Source: an uncultured archaeon
GTDB lineage: Archaea > Nanobdellota > Nanobdellia > Pacearchaeales > GW2011-AR1
Length of the DNA stretch: 64,000 nucleotides
Reading direction: 5' to 3'
NCBI GenBank assembly: GCA_903866625.1
Contig: CAIPOI010000006.1
Coordinates: 1 to 64,000, forward strand
Made by a program: the position numbers and the translations under genes. Below the pieces are notes generated by a model. It worked only from the letters and a program-made list of their open reading frames with translations, did not search any database and was not told where the DNA came from. Positions 23,615-32,877 of this stretch are shown here, piece by piece. Each line of letters starts with the position of its first letter. Position 1 is the stretch's first letter.

Positions 23615-23665
23615 AATAAATCAGTTCATTCTAACTTTATAAGTTTTATTGTAAAATATTAAAAC

Positions 23666-23974
23666 CTATTTTGTTTGATTGACAACCCAATCTTCATAAT
23701 CTTTATTGGCTTCAGCTTCTATCTTTGTAATACAAGGAATCTTATAAGAATGCAACTTTTTTATTTCGGTTTTTACAATCTCCCAATTGTCCCTTCTTGT
23801 TTTAAATAAAGCTATATATTCGTCAACTTCCATTATTTTACCAGTCCAACTAGAAGTGGATCTTATTGGGAAAGTATTTGCTGAGGAAATGAGTCTCTTA
23901 GTAAGAAGATGCTTAATAATTTTGTCTGCCTCTTCTTTATTGGGATAAGTTACTTTTATTATGATGTAAGCCAT
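23666..23974 (-). CDS. cutA: CutA1 divalent-cation tolerance protein
   Basis: This 102-residue protein matches the small trimeric CutA1 family: an N-terminal strand MAYIIIKVTYPNKEEADKII, the signature RSTSSWTGKIMEVDEYIALF, and KLHSYKIPCITKIEAE. CutA1 binds divalent copper and is linked to metal tolerance, although its true role is unsettled. It starts five bases after the trpS stop, so it is in the same operon. Confidence 0.92.
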   Translation of the reverse strand: MAYIIIKVTYPNKEEADKIIKHLLTKRLISSANTFPIRSTSSWTGKIMEVDEYIALFKTRRDNWEIVKTEIKKLHSYKIPCITKIEAEANKDYEDWVVNQTK

Positions 23975-23979
23975 TTTTA

Positions 23980-25104
23980 TTATTCCTTAAACAAAAACTT
24001 GTCAAAATGCTTTTTTGCTTCTTCTCGTTTCTTCTGGTGCTCTTTTAAGAAAGCATTTATTTTTTCTATAAGTATTTGTTTTAATTCACCTGTGAGAAGT
24101 TTTCCACTTTGATAATCTTTTTCTATTTTTTCGAGTTTTTTATCATCTGGCTCAAACATAAATCTTAAAAACTGAAAAGCTACATCTATATCAGGATTTC
24201 CTCCAAGCTTTCTATGTTCTTCTAATGTTGCTTGTCCGCCAGAAAAAGCATATTTATTGATTTTCTTTTTTACTTCTTCTGGAGAGTCAGTTAAGAATAT
24301 TGAAGTTTCTTCAGACGAAGACATTTTTCCTTGTGTGCCTGTTAATGGTGGCATGAACACACATTGAATAGAAGCAGGTTTATCATAACCTATTTTTGGA
24401 ATAACGTCTCGAGATATTCTAAAGTGTGGGTCTTGATCAACTGCATGTGGGATCAAACAGGGGATTTTTTTACCCTTAATTATGCTCGGTAAAAAAGCAG
24501 GAACTGCTTGCATGCTCGTATAAAATATTGAGCCGATGTTGTCACTATCACTTAAACCAAATCCTGCTTTAATAGTATTGAAAGTAATTCTCTTAGCAAC
24601 TTCACAGGCAGGTTTATACATTATATCTGCATTTTTAGTATCTACCAAGAATTTTGTTTTTTTTGGATCAAACCCCAAAGCAATTATATCTAACATATTT
24701 TCATGCATATACTTATCAATCTGTTTGAAATCTAGATCTTTTTTGAACAAAAATTTTTCTTCATCTGGAAATTGAAACCATAGTTCTACTCCGAATTTAT
24801 CTTGTAACCACTTTGTAAACTGCCAAACCATAATATGCCCTATATGGATTGGACCAGAAGGAGCTCTTCCAGTATACAAAAAGAATTTATTGCCTTTTTC
24901 ATATTCGTCAAGTATCCAGTTCAAATCTCTATGTGCAAAGAATATTCCTCGCCTTAGAAGAAAGTGTAACTCTCCTGTATGCTTCTTTATCCTCTCCAAA
25001 AGCTTTTTATCTATTTTAGAAACTCCGAACTCTCTAATTAAACGGTCATAGTCCACCTCTCCTTGAACTTCCCAGGGATTTACTTTAAACTCTTTTTTTA
25101 CCAT
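23980..25104 (-). CDS. trpS: Tryptophanyl-tRNA synthetase
   Basis: This class I synthetase of 374 residues is of the archaeal/eukaryotic type. HIGH is present literally (GPIHIGHIMVW), and KMSSS as GKMSSSEETSIFL. The stretch KYAFSGGQATLEEHRKLGG after it is typical of TrpRS and separates it from TyrRS. It is the first gene of a two-gene unit with cutA and diverges from the cyclase-like receptor gene. Confidence 0.95.
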   Translation of the reverse strand: MVKKEFKVNPWEVQGEVDYDRLIREFGVSKIDKKLLERIKKHTGELHFLLRRGIFFAHRDLNWILDEYEKGNKFFLYTGRAPSGPIHIGHIMVWQFTKWLQDKFGVELWFQFPDEEKFLFKKDLDFKQIDKYMHENMLDIIALGFDPKKTKFLVDTKNADIMYKPACEVAKRITFNTIKAGFGLSDSDNIGSIFYTSMQAVPAFLPSIIKGKKIPCLIPHAVDQDPHFRISRDVIPKIGYDKPASIQCVFMPPLTGTQGKMSSSEETSIFLTDSPEEVKKKINKYAFSGGQATLEEHRKLGGNPDIDVAFQFLRFMFEPDDKKLEKIEKDYQSGKLLTGELKQILIEKINAFLKEHQKKREEAKKHFDKFLFKE

Positions 25105-25207
25105 ATAGCCTATAAATTAAGTTTATATTTAAACTTTTTCAATTAAGGATTTATATCGTGGAGTTCAAAAACATTTAAATATGTGCTTTTCATTTTCTAA
25201 GAGTAAA

Positions 25208-27289
25208 ATGGTATCAAAAAAAGGGCTTGTGTTCTCATTATTTTTTTTAATAGCTCTTAGCACAATTTTATCTTGTGCAAGTGCTGAAATAGTTTTTTCT
25301 CAGCTAAAAACAGTTTATAATCTTGGAGATGACTTATCCAGCCAAGTAACTATTACTACAATTAATCCAGGATATCTAGATATAAATCTTATTTGCGGAG
25401 GAATAGAAAAAAATCTTTATCATAACGTTCCTGATTCTAAGATAATTAATCTAAAAAGAACTCTTATTCCCGCCTATATAGAAGATTTATTTGGAAATTG
25501 TTATCTTTCAGGTGTTTATGGTGATGAGAAAGGAGATAGCAGTCAGTTCAAAATAAGCAATGAAGTAAGAGTAAATCTTGAAACAGTTCAGCAAATATAT
25601 GATGCAGGAAACACTGCTATAATAAAAGGAAAGGCGATTAAAGAAAATGGAGTGAATATTAATGGATTTATTGAGATAAGTTTAGATAATGAAACCAAAT
25701 TAAATGATTTAGTAAAAGATGGAAGCTTTAACACTAACTTTAATATTTCTGAAAAAACACATGCTGGAAATTATAGCTTAATAGTAAGGGTTTACGACAA
25801 AGATGCTCAAGACAATTTATTAAATTTTGGAGAAGCAAGTTTAGAAATCCAGATAAATCAAAAACCATCAAAGATTGAACTCGCAGTGGATAGTGTATCT
25901 TTAACTCCTGGAAATAATCTAACAATAATTCCGTTCTTATACGACATGGCAGGAGATATGATGAATCGCTCCCTAATGTTACAGATAAAAGACAGCAAAG
26001 ATAATATTGTTTATGAGAATATAATTAATTCCAATAGTGAATTTGTATTAGAAACAAAGACTAATTTAACTGCAGGAGATCTTAAGATAACTAGCCAAAA
26101 AGATGAGGTCATAGCTGAAAAAAACATAAATGTCTTAGAATTAAAGAAAATTAATGTTAGGATTGTTAATCAAACAATCATACTTGAAAATGTGGGTAAT
26201 GTTCCTTATAATCAGATTATGCAATTCCAAATAGGTAATGAAAGTGTGATGAAAGAAGTTGCTTTAAGTTTAAATGAGACCAAAGAATATGATGTTTCTG
26301 CGCCAGATGGGACTTATGATATTAATATCAAAGACGACTCTGCAGAGTTCTTTTCAGGTTCTGGAATTAGTATGACTGGAAATGTTATTAGCATTGAAGA
26401 AGCCGGGGCAAGAATAACTAATTTTATAACTGAGTATCCCGCTGTCTGGATATTTTTACTTCTAGTGGTTATTGGATTCTTCTTTTCTATGTTTAGAAGA
26501 TACCAACTTACTAGATTTTTAGGCCCATTTCATGAAAAGAAAAATCTCGTGAGACTTGAAGAAAAAAGAGGAGGTATGAGACTAGTTGTTCCAAAAAAAG
26601 AAAAATTAGAAGAAGCAGAATTCACCGAAAAACCCAGCTATAAAAAAATAGATAGTGTTAAAGTAAAAGATATTAAAACCAATGAATCTGTGGAAAAAAT
26701 AAATATTCATGGGGGAATAACTAAAGCAGAACAGGCAGGAGTTTTACACGGACAAAAACAACCCGTTTCAGTAATTGCACTTAAAATAAAAAGCGGTAAA
26801 CCCACGGGAATGGCAAAAGAGAACATTCAGAAAGCTCTTGAATACGCTTATGATGCTAAGGGTGCTTCTTACATATCAGGAGATTATATTTTAGTATTAT
26901 TCTCTCAAATAGTAACAAAAAACAAAAATAATGAAGCTATAGCAATAAAAGCAGCTCAGGAGATGGAAAAGTTCTTAGCTACTCATAATAGAAAGTTCAG
27001 AGATGAATTAGAATATGGCATCGGAGTTAATTCAGGAGACTTAATAACTAAAGTAGAGAATAATACGCTTAAATTTGTATCAATTGATAAAACTCTTGCA
27101 ATTGCTAAAAAGATTGCGGAAATGTCATCTGGAGAGGTTTTACTAAGCAAGGATATTCATTTGAAAACAGCTACAACTATCAAAACTGAAAAAATCCAAA
27201 CTGGAGATACCGAAGCTTTCAAGATAAAAAGAGTAGTTGATACTCAAGCAAGTGAAAAGTTTATAAAAGATTTCTTAAGAAGAAACTAA
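25208..27289 (+). CDS. Single-span receptor-like protein with nucleotide-cyclase-like domain
   Basis: The ATG at 25208 (MVSKKGLVFS) is chosen because a TATA box (TTTAAATA) overlaps the track start at 25181. The 693-residue protein has a signal peptide, about 390 residues of beta-rich outside domains, a TGNVI motif, and one span (AVWIFLLLVVIGFFFSMF). Its cytosolic part ends in a class III cyclase-like domain (VIALKIKSGK...EYGIGVNSGDL...SSGEVLLSKDI). The metal-binding aspartates of true cyclases are not evident, so the domain may only sense or bind. An envelope sensor is inferred. Confidence 0.7.
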   Translation: MVSKKGLVFSLFFLIALSTILSCASAEIVFSQLKTVYNLGDDLSSQVTITTINPGYLDINLICGGIEKNLYHNVPDSKIINLKRTLIPAYIEDLFGNCYLSGVYGDEKGDSSQFKISNEVRVNLETVQQIYDAGNTAIIKGKAIKENGVNINGFIEISLDNETKLNDLVKDGSFNTNFNISEKTHAGNYSLIVRVYDKDAQDNLLNFGEASLEIQINQKPSKIELAVDSVSLTPGNNLTIIPFLYDMAGDMMNRSLMLQIKDSKDNIVYENIINSNSEFVLETKTNLTAGDLKITSQKDEVIAEKNINVLELKKINVRIVNQTIILENVGNVPYNQIMQFQIGNESVMKEVALSLNETKEYDVSAPDGTYDINIKDDSAEFFSGSGISMTGNVISIEEAGARITNFITEYPAVWIFLLLVVIGFFFSMFRRYQLTRFLGPFHEKKNLVRLEEKRGGMRLVVPKKEKLEEAEFTEKPSYKKIDSVKVKDIKTNESVEKINIHGGITKAEQAGVLHGQKQPVSVIALKIKSGKPTGMAKENIQKALEYAYDAKGASYISGDYILVLFSQIVTKNKNNEAIAIKAAQEMEKFLATHNRKFRDELEYGIGVNSGDLITKVENNTLKFVSIDKTLAIAKKIAEMSSGEVLLSKDIHLKTATTIKTEKIQTGDTEAFKIKRVVDTQASEKFIKDFLRRN

Positions 27290-27305
27290 AATAGATTTAA
27301 AATTC

Positions 27306-27704
27306 TTAGTATAATCCCTTATCTTCCGCTTCTTTGATATATCCTTGGTGCTCTGCATCAAAGTTAAAGATTGTTAGGAAATCTCCCACTATATTTTTAT
27401 CAATTTTGTTTTTTAACAATAGTTTAAAAATTCCTTCACTAAAACAATAAGGACAGAGTGCTGCTTTTTTGTTTCCACATGCAACACAATTTACCGCACC
27501 CACTGCTTCATTATTAACTTGATTTACAAAAGTTTTAAGTTTTGGAGCTATTTTCTTCTTTACGTTTGGATAAAACTCCAACCACTTCATAATCTCATTT
27601 CCAAGACAGTTATGACAAAGAGGGTTTGTTATAGCTTCACTACAACTTGGACACTCATAAAATGCGTCTCTTTCAAAACCAGGAGATAGAAATTGTTTTG
27701 TCAT
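27306..27704 (-). CDS. Double zinc-ribbon protein
   Basis: This 132-residue protein has two zinc sites: CPSC...CHNC (residues 18-33) and CVACGNKKAALCPYC (about 77-91). A helical segment separates them. The pattern is that of treble-clef or zinc-ribbon adaptor proteins that bind RNA, DNA or ubiquitin-like tags. It is convergent with the receptor-like gene. The family is not recognised more closely. Confidence 0.6.
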   Translation of the reverse strand: MTKQFLSPGFERDAFYECPSCSEAITNPLCHNCLGNEIMKWLEFYPNVKKKIAPKLKTFVNQVNNEAVGAVNCVACGNKKAALCPYCFSEGIFKLLLKNKIDKNIVGDFLTIFNFDAEHQGYIKEAEDKGLY

Positions 27705-27889
27705 ATCAAAATTCTAAACCCGTTATTTATTTACGGATTAGTAGGATTTTTTAGTAGAATTAATAGGGCAAGTCACGAGGGCTCCACTAAAACTGCATCT
27801 AATTGCATTCCAGTGCATTAACCTCATTTTACTTGTCATATTTATGATAACACCTTACACTTTAAATACTTTTTGTCACTAGTAATAAT

Positions 27890-28156
27890 ATGACCCTAGA
27901 TAGTTTACCTTTGCTTTCAAACGATACTCTTTTTCCAAAGAAAGTTCGAGAAGTAGCGATGATAAAAATTAAAGCAGAAAAACCAAGGACTTATTATGTA
28001 GCTGGGGTTTTTATTTCTGGAGTAGAAAAAGTTCTTATTGCAAATGCCAATCCCTTTAGAGTAGATCAAGATGGGGCATCTATAATAAGTGCGGGGCTTG
28101 AAAGAATTCCTCTAGAAGATATAAAAGAATATGTATGCCGGGTTAGTTATTCTTAA
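27890..28156 (+). CDS. Hypothetical protein
   Basis: This 88-residue soluble protein is rich in beta strands (KPRTYYVAGVFISGVEKVLI). TATA-like CTTTAAATAC about 30 bases before the ATG marks its promoter. It overlaps the 3' end of adk by four bases in convergent orientation. Not recognised. The upstream gap (27705-27889) holds only promoter-like sequence and a short GTCATATTTATGATAAC inverted repeat. Confidence 0.5.
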   Translation: MTLDSLPLLSNDTLFPKKVREVAMIKIKAEKPRTYYVAGVFISGVEKVLIANANPFRVDQDGASIISAGLERIPLEDIKEYVCRVSYS

Positions 28157-28767
28157 ATTGTGAGTCTACTGACAATATCTTCATGAATTTTCTCTGGAGA
28201 AGGTAGACCATCAATTTGAATTATTAAACCAGTAGAATACTTTTTTAACAATTGAGATGTTTGTGCATCATAAGTCTTTAATCTTCTTCTTATTGTTTCT
28301 TCGTTAGCGTCATCTGGTCGAGATTGTGCAAGTGCTCGCTTCTTTATTCTTTGAACTAAAACATCATAATCTTCTACAACTAAAGAAATAATTTTCAAAA
28401 CATCCACCCTCGGAGCAATTAAATCTACCTGAGCCGGATTTCTTGGAATACCATCTAAAACTAATATTTGCTTTTTTGGATCAAATCTTTTATCCTGTTG
28501 GTAAGCGGCTAAAGTTTTATAGAACAAATCTATTGTTAAATCATCAGAAACAAAACAACCCCTATCAATCAAATCAGTAATCTTTCTTTCTATTAAAGAA
28601 CCTTTCATTCTTGGATCGGTCTTTAAAGACCTAAACATCTCTCCAGTAGAAAGATGAAAATAGTTTTTATCTTCTGCTAAAAATTTTGCTTGAGTTCCTT
28701 TTCCGACTCCTGGTGGACCAAATATTATTATCGCCCTATATTTTTCAAAAACTGGTCTTTTTACCAT
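28153..28767 (-). CDS. adk: Adenylate kinase
   Basis: The P-loop is FGPPGVGKGTQAKFLA, followed by HLSTGEMFR and the substrate-binding LVLDGIPRNPAQVD. A short lid has RRLKTYDAQTSQLLKKY. These are the bacterial/eukaryotic-type adenylate kinase motifs. It balances AMP, ADP and ATP. At 204 residues it lacks the long zinc lid. Cytosolic, monocistronic, with TATA-like sequence upstream. Confidence 0.88.
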   Translation of the reverse strand: MVKRPVFEKYRAIIIFGPPGVGKGTQAKFLAEDKNYFHLSTGEMFRSLKTDPRMKGSLIERKITDLIDRGCFVSDDLTIDLFYKTLAAYQQDKRFDPKKQILVLDGIPRNPAQVDLIAPRVDVLKIISLVVEDYDVLVQRIKKRALAQSRPDDANEETIRRRLKTYDAQTSQLLKKYSTGLIIQIDGLPSPEKIHEDIVSRLTI

Positions 28768-28819
28768 TTATATTCTATAAAATAACTAAGTTTATAAATT
28801 TAGTTAAAATCCAAAATAT

Positions 28820-29095
28820 ATGGAAAGATACCCTACAAAAATTCCCGGATATTATGGAACTCCTGAAAATCTTGCACAACATCTTTCTCGTCTTAGATAT
28901 GATGTTAATCTTGCCATAAATAGACAATTGGTTTTAGAATATAGAAAACAGGCAGCTAGTGATGAAAAAGCAGGAAGACCGAAACTCGCAAGAGAATTAA
29001 GAGCTTATGCAAACCTATTAGAAAAAAATGTAGAGCAAATGGAAAAAATATTCAAAATCTGTAAAGATAAACCTGGTATGAAAGATGAAATCTAA
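28820..29095 (+). CDS. Hypothetical helical protein
   Basis: This 91-residue basic, helical protein (KLARELRAYANLLEKNVEQM) starts 25 bases after a TATA-like TTTATAAATT and so is probably leaderless. The helices could form a hairpin or dimer. No known family. The overlapping ORF at 28686-28919 in another frame is a shadow. Confidence 0.5.
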   Translation: MERYPTKIPGYYGTPENLAQHLSRLRYDVNLAINRQLVLEYRKQAASDEKAGRPKLARELRAYANLLEKNVEQMEKIFKICKDKPGMKDEI

Positions 29096-29104
29096 ATTTT
29101 CTGA

Positions 29105-29725
29105 TTATTTTATTGCAGGACTATCTAAAATAAAATGATGTTCAACACATCTAGGTTCATATTTTTCTTCGGGTCTTGAACCTTCTGTTGATTTGATAAT
29201 ATCAAAATAGCTTGCAGGCTTGCCATTGATTAATCTTTGAGTTCTTGTTGCCGTTTGACCACAGTTATTGTATTTACAGATTGCTTGGCGACATAGAGTA
29301 GGATAGTCAGCCCGAGTGATAATTCTGCCCATCTGCCCAAAAGGCTCACCCCTAAAATCTAAATTAAGTCCCGCCACAATAACATTATAATTTTTTCTTA
29401 CAAGATTTTCTATTACTTTTTCTATATTTTCTGAGAAAAATTGAACTTCATCTATAGCCACAACTCTGATATCCTTTGAAGATTTACGATTTAGAAGATC
29501 AAGTATTGCTTCAGGATTATTATCAGGTATAAATGCTGTTGAGAATGGGCTTTTTCTTTCTTCACGATTATCACTCAGGGGTCTAAAGAATAAAAAATCT
29601 CCGCCAGGAATATGTTCAAGAGGATTTAACCGATAGGTTAAAGCATCGGTTTTTCCAGAATACATTGGACCATAAAAAACTTCAAGTTTTCCTAGTCTAA
29701 TGTGCTCGATGTTTGTTGAATTCAT
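29105..29725 (-). CDS. tdk: Thymidine kinase
   Basis: The type II thymidine kinase motifs are clear: P-loop VFYGPMYSGKTDAL, DEVQFF, NVIVAGLNLDFRGEPFG, and a zinc site from CRQAICKYNNC and a C-terminal RCVEHH. Length 206 is usual. It salvages thymidine to dTMP, consistent with a small genome living on imported nucleosides. It lies downstream of ftsZ on the same strand with a 28-base gap. Confidence 0.93.
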   Translation of the reverse strand: MNSTNIEHIRLGKLEVFYGPMYSGKTDALTYRLNPLEHIPGGDFLFFRPLSDNREERKSPFSTAFIPDNNPEAILDLLNRKSSKDIRVVAIDEVQFFSENIEKVIENLVRKNYNVIVAGLNLDFRGEPFGQMGRIITRADYPTLCRQAICKYNNCGQTATRTQRLINGKPASYFDIIKSTEGSRPEEKYEPRCVEHHFILDSPAIK

Positions 29726-29753
29726 GTTAAAAATATAGTCTTTGTCCTTAAGT

Positions 29754-30878
29754 TTATTCTAAAAATTCTATTCCTAACTCGCTGGACATTTCTGCTTGTT
29801 TTTTTGTTTGGGCAGTAAAACCAGAAGAAACACCTACAATTTGTGAGGATTTAACTCCTGTAACTATAAGCATAACTCTTAAGGATTTTTCTAAATCTTC
29901 GGATATTTGTGCTCCCCAAATCATTTTTGCGTCTGGAGAAAGTTTTTCTCCAACAGTTGAAACAACCGTCTTAGCTTCTTCTAAAGTAAAATCTGGACCG
30001 CCAATGATATTTACAAGAGCACCCCCTGCATTAGAGATATCAACATCAAGTAATGGATTAGTTATCGCTTTTTCTACTGCATCCAAAGCTCTGTTCTGTG
30101 AGTCAGCTTCACCCATGCCAATTAAACTTACTCCACCATTCATCATAACTGCTTTTACATCTGCGAAATCAAGGTTTACTAATCCAGATTTTGTAACCAG
30201 TTCTGTAATTCCTTTAACTGCGTTTGTTAATATTTCATCAGCTACTTTGAAGGCAGTTTGCAAAGGTAATTCAGGAGCTAATTCTAAAAGTTTATCGTTA
30301 GGAATAACAATTAAAGTATCTACGTTACTTTCCATTCTTTCTAAACCATACATTGCATTTTCAATTCTTTTTTTACCTTCCATAGTAAATGGAAGAGTTA
30401 CAACTCCTACAACCAATGCTCCTTGTTTTTTAGCCAATTCAGCTATAACTGGTGCTGCTCCTGTTCCTGTTCCTCCGCCCAAACCACAAGTAATAAAAAT
30501 CATATCTGTGCTCGAAAGTTTTTTCTTTATTTCTGAATCTGATTCATGAGCTGCTTCTTCTCCAACTCTTGGATTACTTCCTGCACCCAAACCTTGTGTT
30601 AATTCCTTTCCAATTAAAATTTTATAATCTGCTTCTGAATATAATAAGTCTTGAGCATCAGTATTAACTGCTATCATCTCACAACCTTTGATTCCTACTT
30701 CTCTCATTCTAGAAATAGTATTCCCCCCTCCGCCTCCGACTCCAAAAACTTTAACCTTCGCAAGTTGCTTCTTTAAAAGTTCTTCTAATTCTCTATCAAT
30801 TTGAGCAAGTTCAGGATTATGACTATAAGCCTCTTCACGAATCTTTAAATCTTGTTCACTTTCTTTTTTTATTGCCAT
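29754..30878 (-). CDS. ftsZ: Cell division protein FtsZ
   Basis: This tubulin-like GTPase of 374 residues has FGVGGGGGNTISRM at the N-terminus, the GTP signature CGLGGGTGTGAAPVIAEL and the T7 region LVNLDFADVKAVM with the catalytic aspartates. It forms the division ring. Near its C-terminus come MIWGAQISEDLEKSLRVML, typical of the family, and a short tail. Archaea often have two FtsZ paralogs; only one lies here. Confidence 0.96.
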   Translation of the reverse strand: MAIKKESEQDLKIREEAYSHNPELAQIDRELEELLKKQLAKVKVFGVGGGGGNTISRMREVGIKGCEMIAVNTDAQDLLYSEADYKILIGKELTQGLGAGSNPRVGEEAAHESDSEIKKKLSSTDMIFITCGLGGGTGTGAAPVIAELAKKQGALVVGVVTLPFTMEGKKRIENAMYGLERMESNVDTLIVIPNDKLLELAPELPLQTAFKVADEILTNAVKGITELVTKSGLVNLDFADVKAVMMNGGVSLIGMGEADSQNRALDAVEKAITNPLLDVDISNAGGALVNIIGGPDFTLEEAKTVVSTVGEKLSPDAKMIWGAQISEDLEKSLRVMLIVTGVKSSQIVGVSSGFTAQTKKQAEMSSELGIEFLE

Positions 30879-30985
30879 CTTTTATAAAAAATAAATAGTT
30901 TTTTGGTTTATAAGTATTATTGGTGTGTAGAATAGTTATATTTTATTATAAGTTTATTTAAAAACTTTCTAAAACATAAAAAAAT

Positions 30986-31399
30986 ATGAATGAAAGACCA
31001 CTAATGTATTTTGGGCATCCTATAAATTTTTATAATACTCCGAAAGAAGCAGATTTAGTAAGGATAATTGAGGCCAGATTTCCAGAATATGCTCTTGAAA
31101 ATCCAAATCAGAGGCATCATCAACAGGGGTATGTTGATTGGAAGGCTCAGAAAGGAAATGGCATGCAGTATTATTTTCAGATAGTCCTTCCAAAAATGGA
31201 TGCGGGAATATTTTTGTGTTTTGAAGATAGGATGTTTGGTTTTGGAGTTTTTGGAGAAGCAGAATTTATAGCTCAGCGAGGAAATCCTATTTGGGAAATT
31301 GATGTTGAAGGAAATATAACTACTATGAGATTAGATACTAACAGATTATTAACGATTGAAGAGACTAAAAAAAGAATTTATCCTAATTACTCAAAATAA
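30986..31399 (+). CDS. Hypothetical protein
   Basis: This 137-residue soluble protein starts MNERPLMYFGHPINFYNTP. The phrases YFGHPINFY near the start and DAGIFLCFEDRMFGFGVFGE later recall the layout of nucleoside deoxyribosyltransferase-like or TIR-like folds (a first strand with a P-loop-like turn, then an acidic middle). The similarity is weak. It has its own promoter and is divergent from ftsZ. Confidence 0.55.
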   Translation: MNERPLMYFGHPINFYNTPKEADLVRIIEARFPEYALENPNQRHHQQGYVDWKAQKGNGMQYYFQIVLPKMDAGIFLCFEDRMFGFGVFGEAEFIAQRGNPIWEIDVEGNITTMRLDTNRLLTIEETKKRIYPNYSK

Positions 31400-31419
31400 T
31401 TATTTAGGTTTTATTTACT

Positions 31420-32118
31420 TTATTTCTTTTCTATTTTTTCAGCTTTTTCTTCGGCCTTTTTCTCTTCTTTCTTGGGCTTCTCAAGAATTTCAACGGTTAA
31501 ACCCAAAGCATCCTTGAATTTTTCTTGGAAAACTTTTAGAACAGGCATTAATTTTAAATCTTTGAATATTAACTTTTTGTTTGCTTCGTCTAAATCAAAA
31601 TCAAACTCTTGGTTAAAGAAAAATCTTTGAAGAGAATTTATTTTTTCTTTTGTATCTTTTATCATTTCTTTAATAACGAATTCATATTCTACTTCTTTTC
31701 CCGCTAGAGGATTGTTGAAATCTACCATAACTCTTCCACCAGAAACACTAATAACTTTTACAAGATTATTGTCGAGAGCTAAAACCATTCCAGATTCAGG
31801 CATTATTTTTTGTGCTAAAAACATCTTTAGAGGTATTAGTTGAACAAGTTTTTTATCTCTCTTACCAAATGCATTTTCTGGAGAAAGTTTAACACTATAC
31901 TTTTTACCAACCTCTTTTCCTTCCAAAGCTTCATCAAAACCCTTTACGAGCATGCCTTCGCCAACACAAACTATTAGAGGTTTTCCGGATAGTTCTAACT
32001 TTATTTTTTTAGCTTCTTCTATAATATTTGTGTCAAAAACTTCGTTTGTATTTAGGTTTCTACCTAAGAATTCGAGATTTACAAAATCTTTTTTCTTAAC
32101 TAACTCTTGACTTGCCAT
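31420..32118 (-). CDS. FKBP-type (SlyD-like) peptidyl-prolyl isomerase
   Basis: The protein speeds proline isomerisation during folding. The FKBP core (about 10-150) has VCVGEGMLVKGFDEALEG and KLSPENAFGKRDKKLVQL, with the inserted flap domain of SlyD-like archaeal FKBPs. A C-terminal domain (about 160-215) and a Lys/Glu tail follow. The track start at 32127 gives MIFMASQ. A TATA-like CTTTAAAAA about 23 bases before the second Met (32118) favours that start, giving 232 residues. Confidence 0.88.
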   Translation of the reverse strand: MASQELVKKKDFVNLEFLGRNLNTNEVFDTNIIEEAKKIKLELSGKPLIVCVGEGMLVKGFDEALEGKEVGKKYSVKLSPENAFGKRDKKLVQLIPLKMFLAQKIMPESGMVLALDNNLVKVISVSGGRVMVDFNNPLAGKEVEYEFVIKEMIKDTKEKINSLQRFFFNQEFDFDLDEANKKLIFKDLKLMPVLKVFQEKFKDALGLTVEILEKPKKEEKKAEEKAEKIEKK

Positions 32119-32215
32119 GAAAATCATAGAAAATCTGTGTTTTTAAAGATTTGTGATAAAGAAGATTATAATATTTTACATAAATCGTTATAAACCCTGC
32201 TCCATAATTTAGAGT

Positions 32216-32833
32216 ATGCAAAGAAAAGTTTATCTTATATGTCCAGTAAGAGGAGTAACTGAATTAGAAAAAGCATTTTTAGAAAGTTATGTTAATAGAC
32301 AAGAAGAGAGAGGAATAAAGGTGCACTATCCTCCGAGGGATGTAAACCAAGAGGACCCTACGGGATTAAGGATTTTAACCGAACACAGAAAAGCAATGAG
32401 TGAAGCAGATGTTGCGCATATTTATTGGAATGGTAAGAGTAGTGGAAGCTTTTTTGATTTGGGAATGGCATTTATGGCAGGAATTCCAGTAATTGTTGCT
32501 AATCCTGAAATGATTCCTAGTCAAGTACCCCCTCTGGGAGACTTAGAGATATTTTTGCTAAACTTACCTCAAATTACCAAGACATCTAAAGAATCAACCA
32601 CTAAAGTTATAGAACAAACTTATGCTCGAAAATTAGAGCTAAATAGATTAAATCTTATAGAGTATAATTTTAGAGAACTAAATAAAGACTTTCTTTTTGA
32701 TTTTGGAATGGCATTTATGACTCAAAAACCAATAATTTTAACTAATCGGGCTGAAGTAGAGAGACAAAGAACAGCACACAAAAGCTTTCAGAATGTACTT
32801 TTAGAATTAGATAGTATGGCAAGAGCAAGCTAG
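32216..32833 (+). CDS. Nucleoside 2-deoxyribosyltransferase-like protein, duplicated motif
   Basis: It begins KVYLICPVRGVTELEKAF and has the AHIYWNGKSSGSFFDLGMAF segment typical of the nucleoside 2-deoxyribosyltransferase (Rossmann-like) family, with the Glu/Asp at the active-site region. The motif is repeated: FFDLGMAFMAGIPVIVAN and later LFDFGMAFMTQKPIILTN. The second half lacks the N-terminal strand of the first, so it may be a degenerate copy. Possible role in nucleoside salvage or in sensing nucleotide derivatives. Length 205. Confidence 0.6.
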   Translation: MQRKVYLICPVRGVTELEKAFLESYVNRQEERGIKVHYPPRDVNQEDPTGLRILTEHRKAMSEADVAHIYWNGKSSGSFFDLGMAFMAGIPVIVANPEMIPSQVPPLGDLEIFLLNLPQITKTSKESTTKVIEQTYARKLELNRLNLIEYNFRELNKDFLFDFGMAFMTQKPIILTNRAEVERQRTAHKSFQNVLLELDSMARAS

Positions 32834-32877
32834 ACCTTCCACAAAAGCTTTATAAATCTATTTTTTCTGAGTAAGTT

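Noticed and set aside
27735-27870. Possible riboswitch in the gap before 27890
   Set aside because: Only a short inverted repeat and a TATA box are visible, and the likely transcript start is close to the ATG.
28686-28919. 77-aa plus-strand ORF
   Set aside because: It overlaps adk and the 91-aa gene in another frame and has low-complexity hydrophobic sequence.
30004-30549. 181-aa plus-strand ORF opposite ftsZ
   Set aside because: Antisense shadow of a highly conserved gene.
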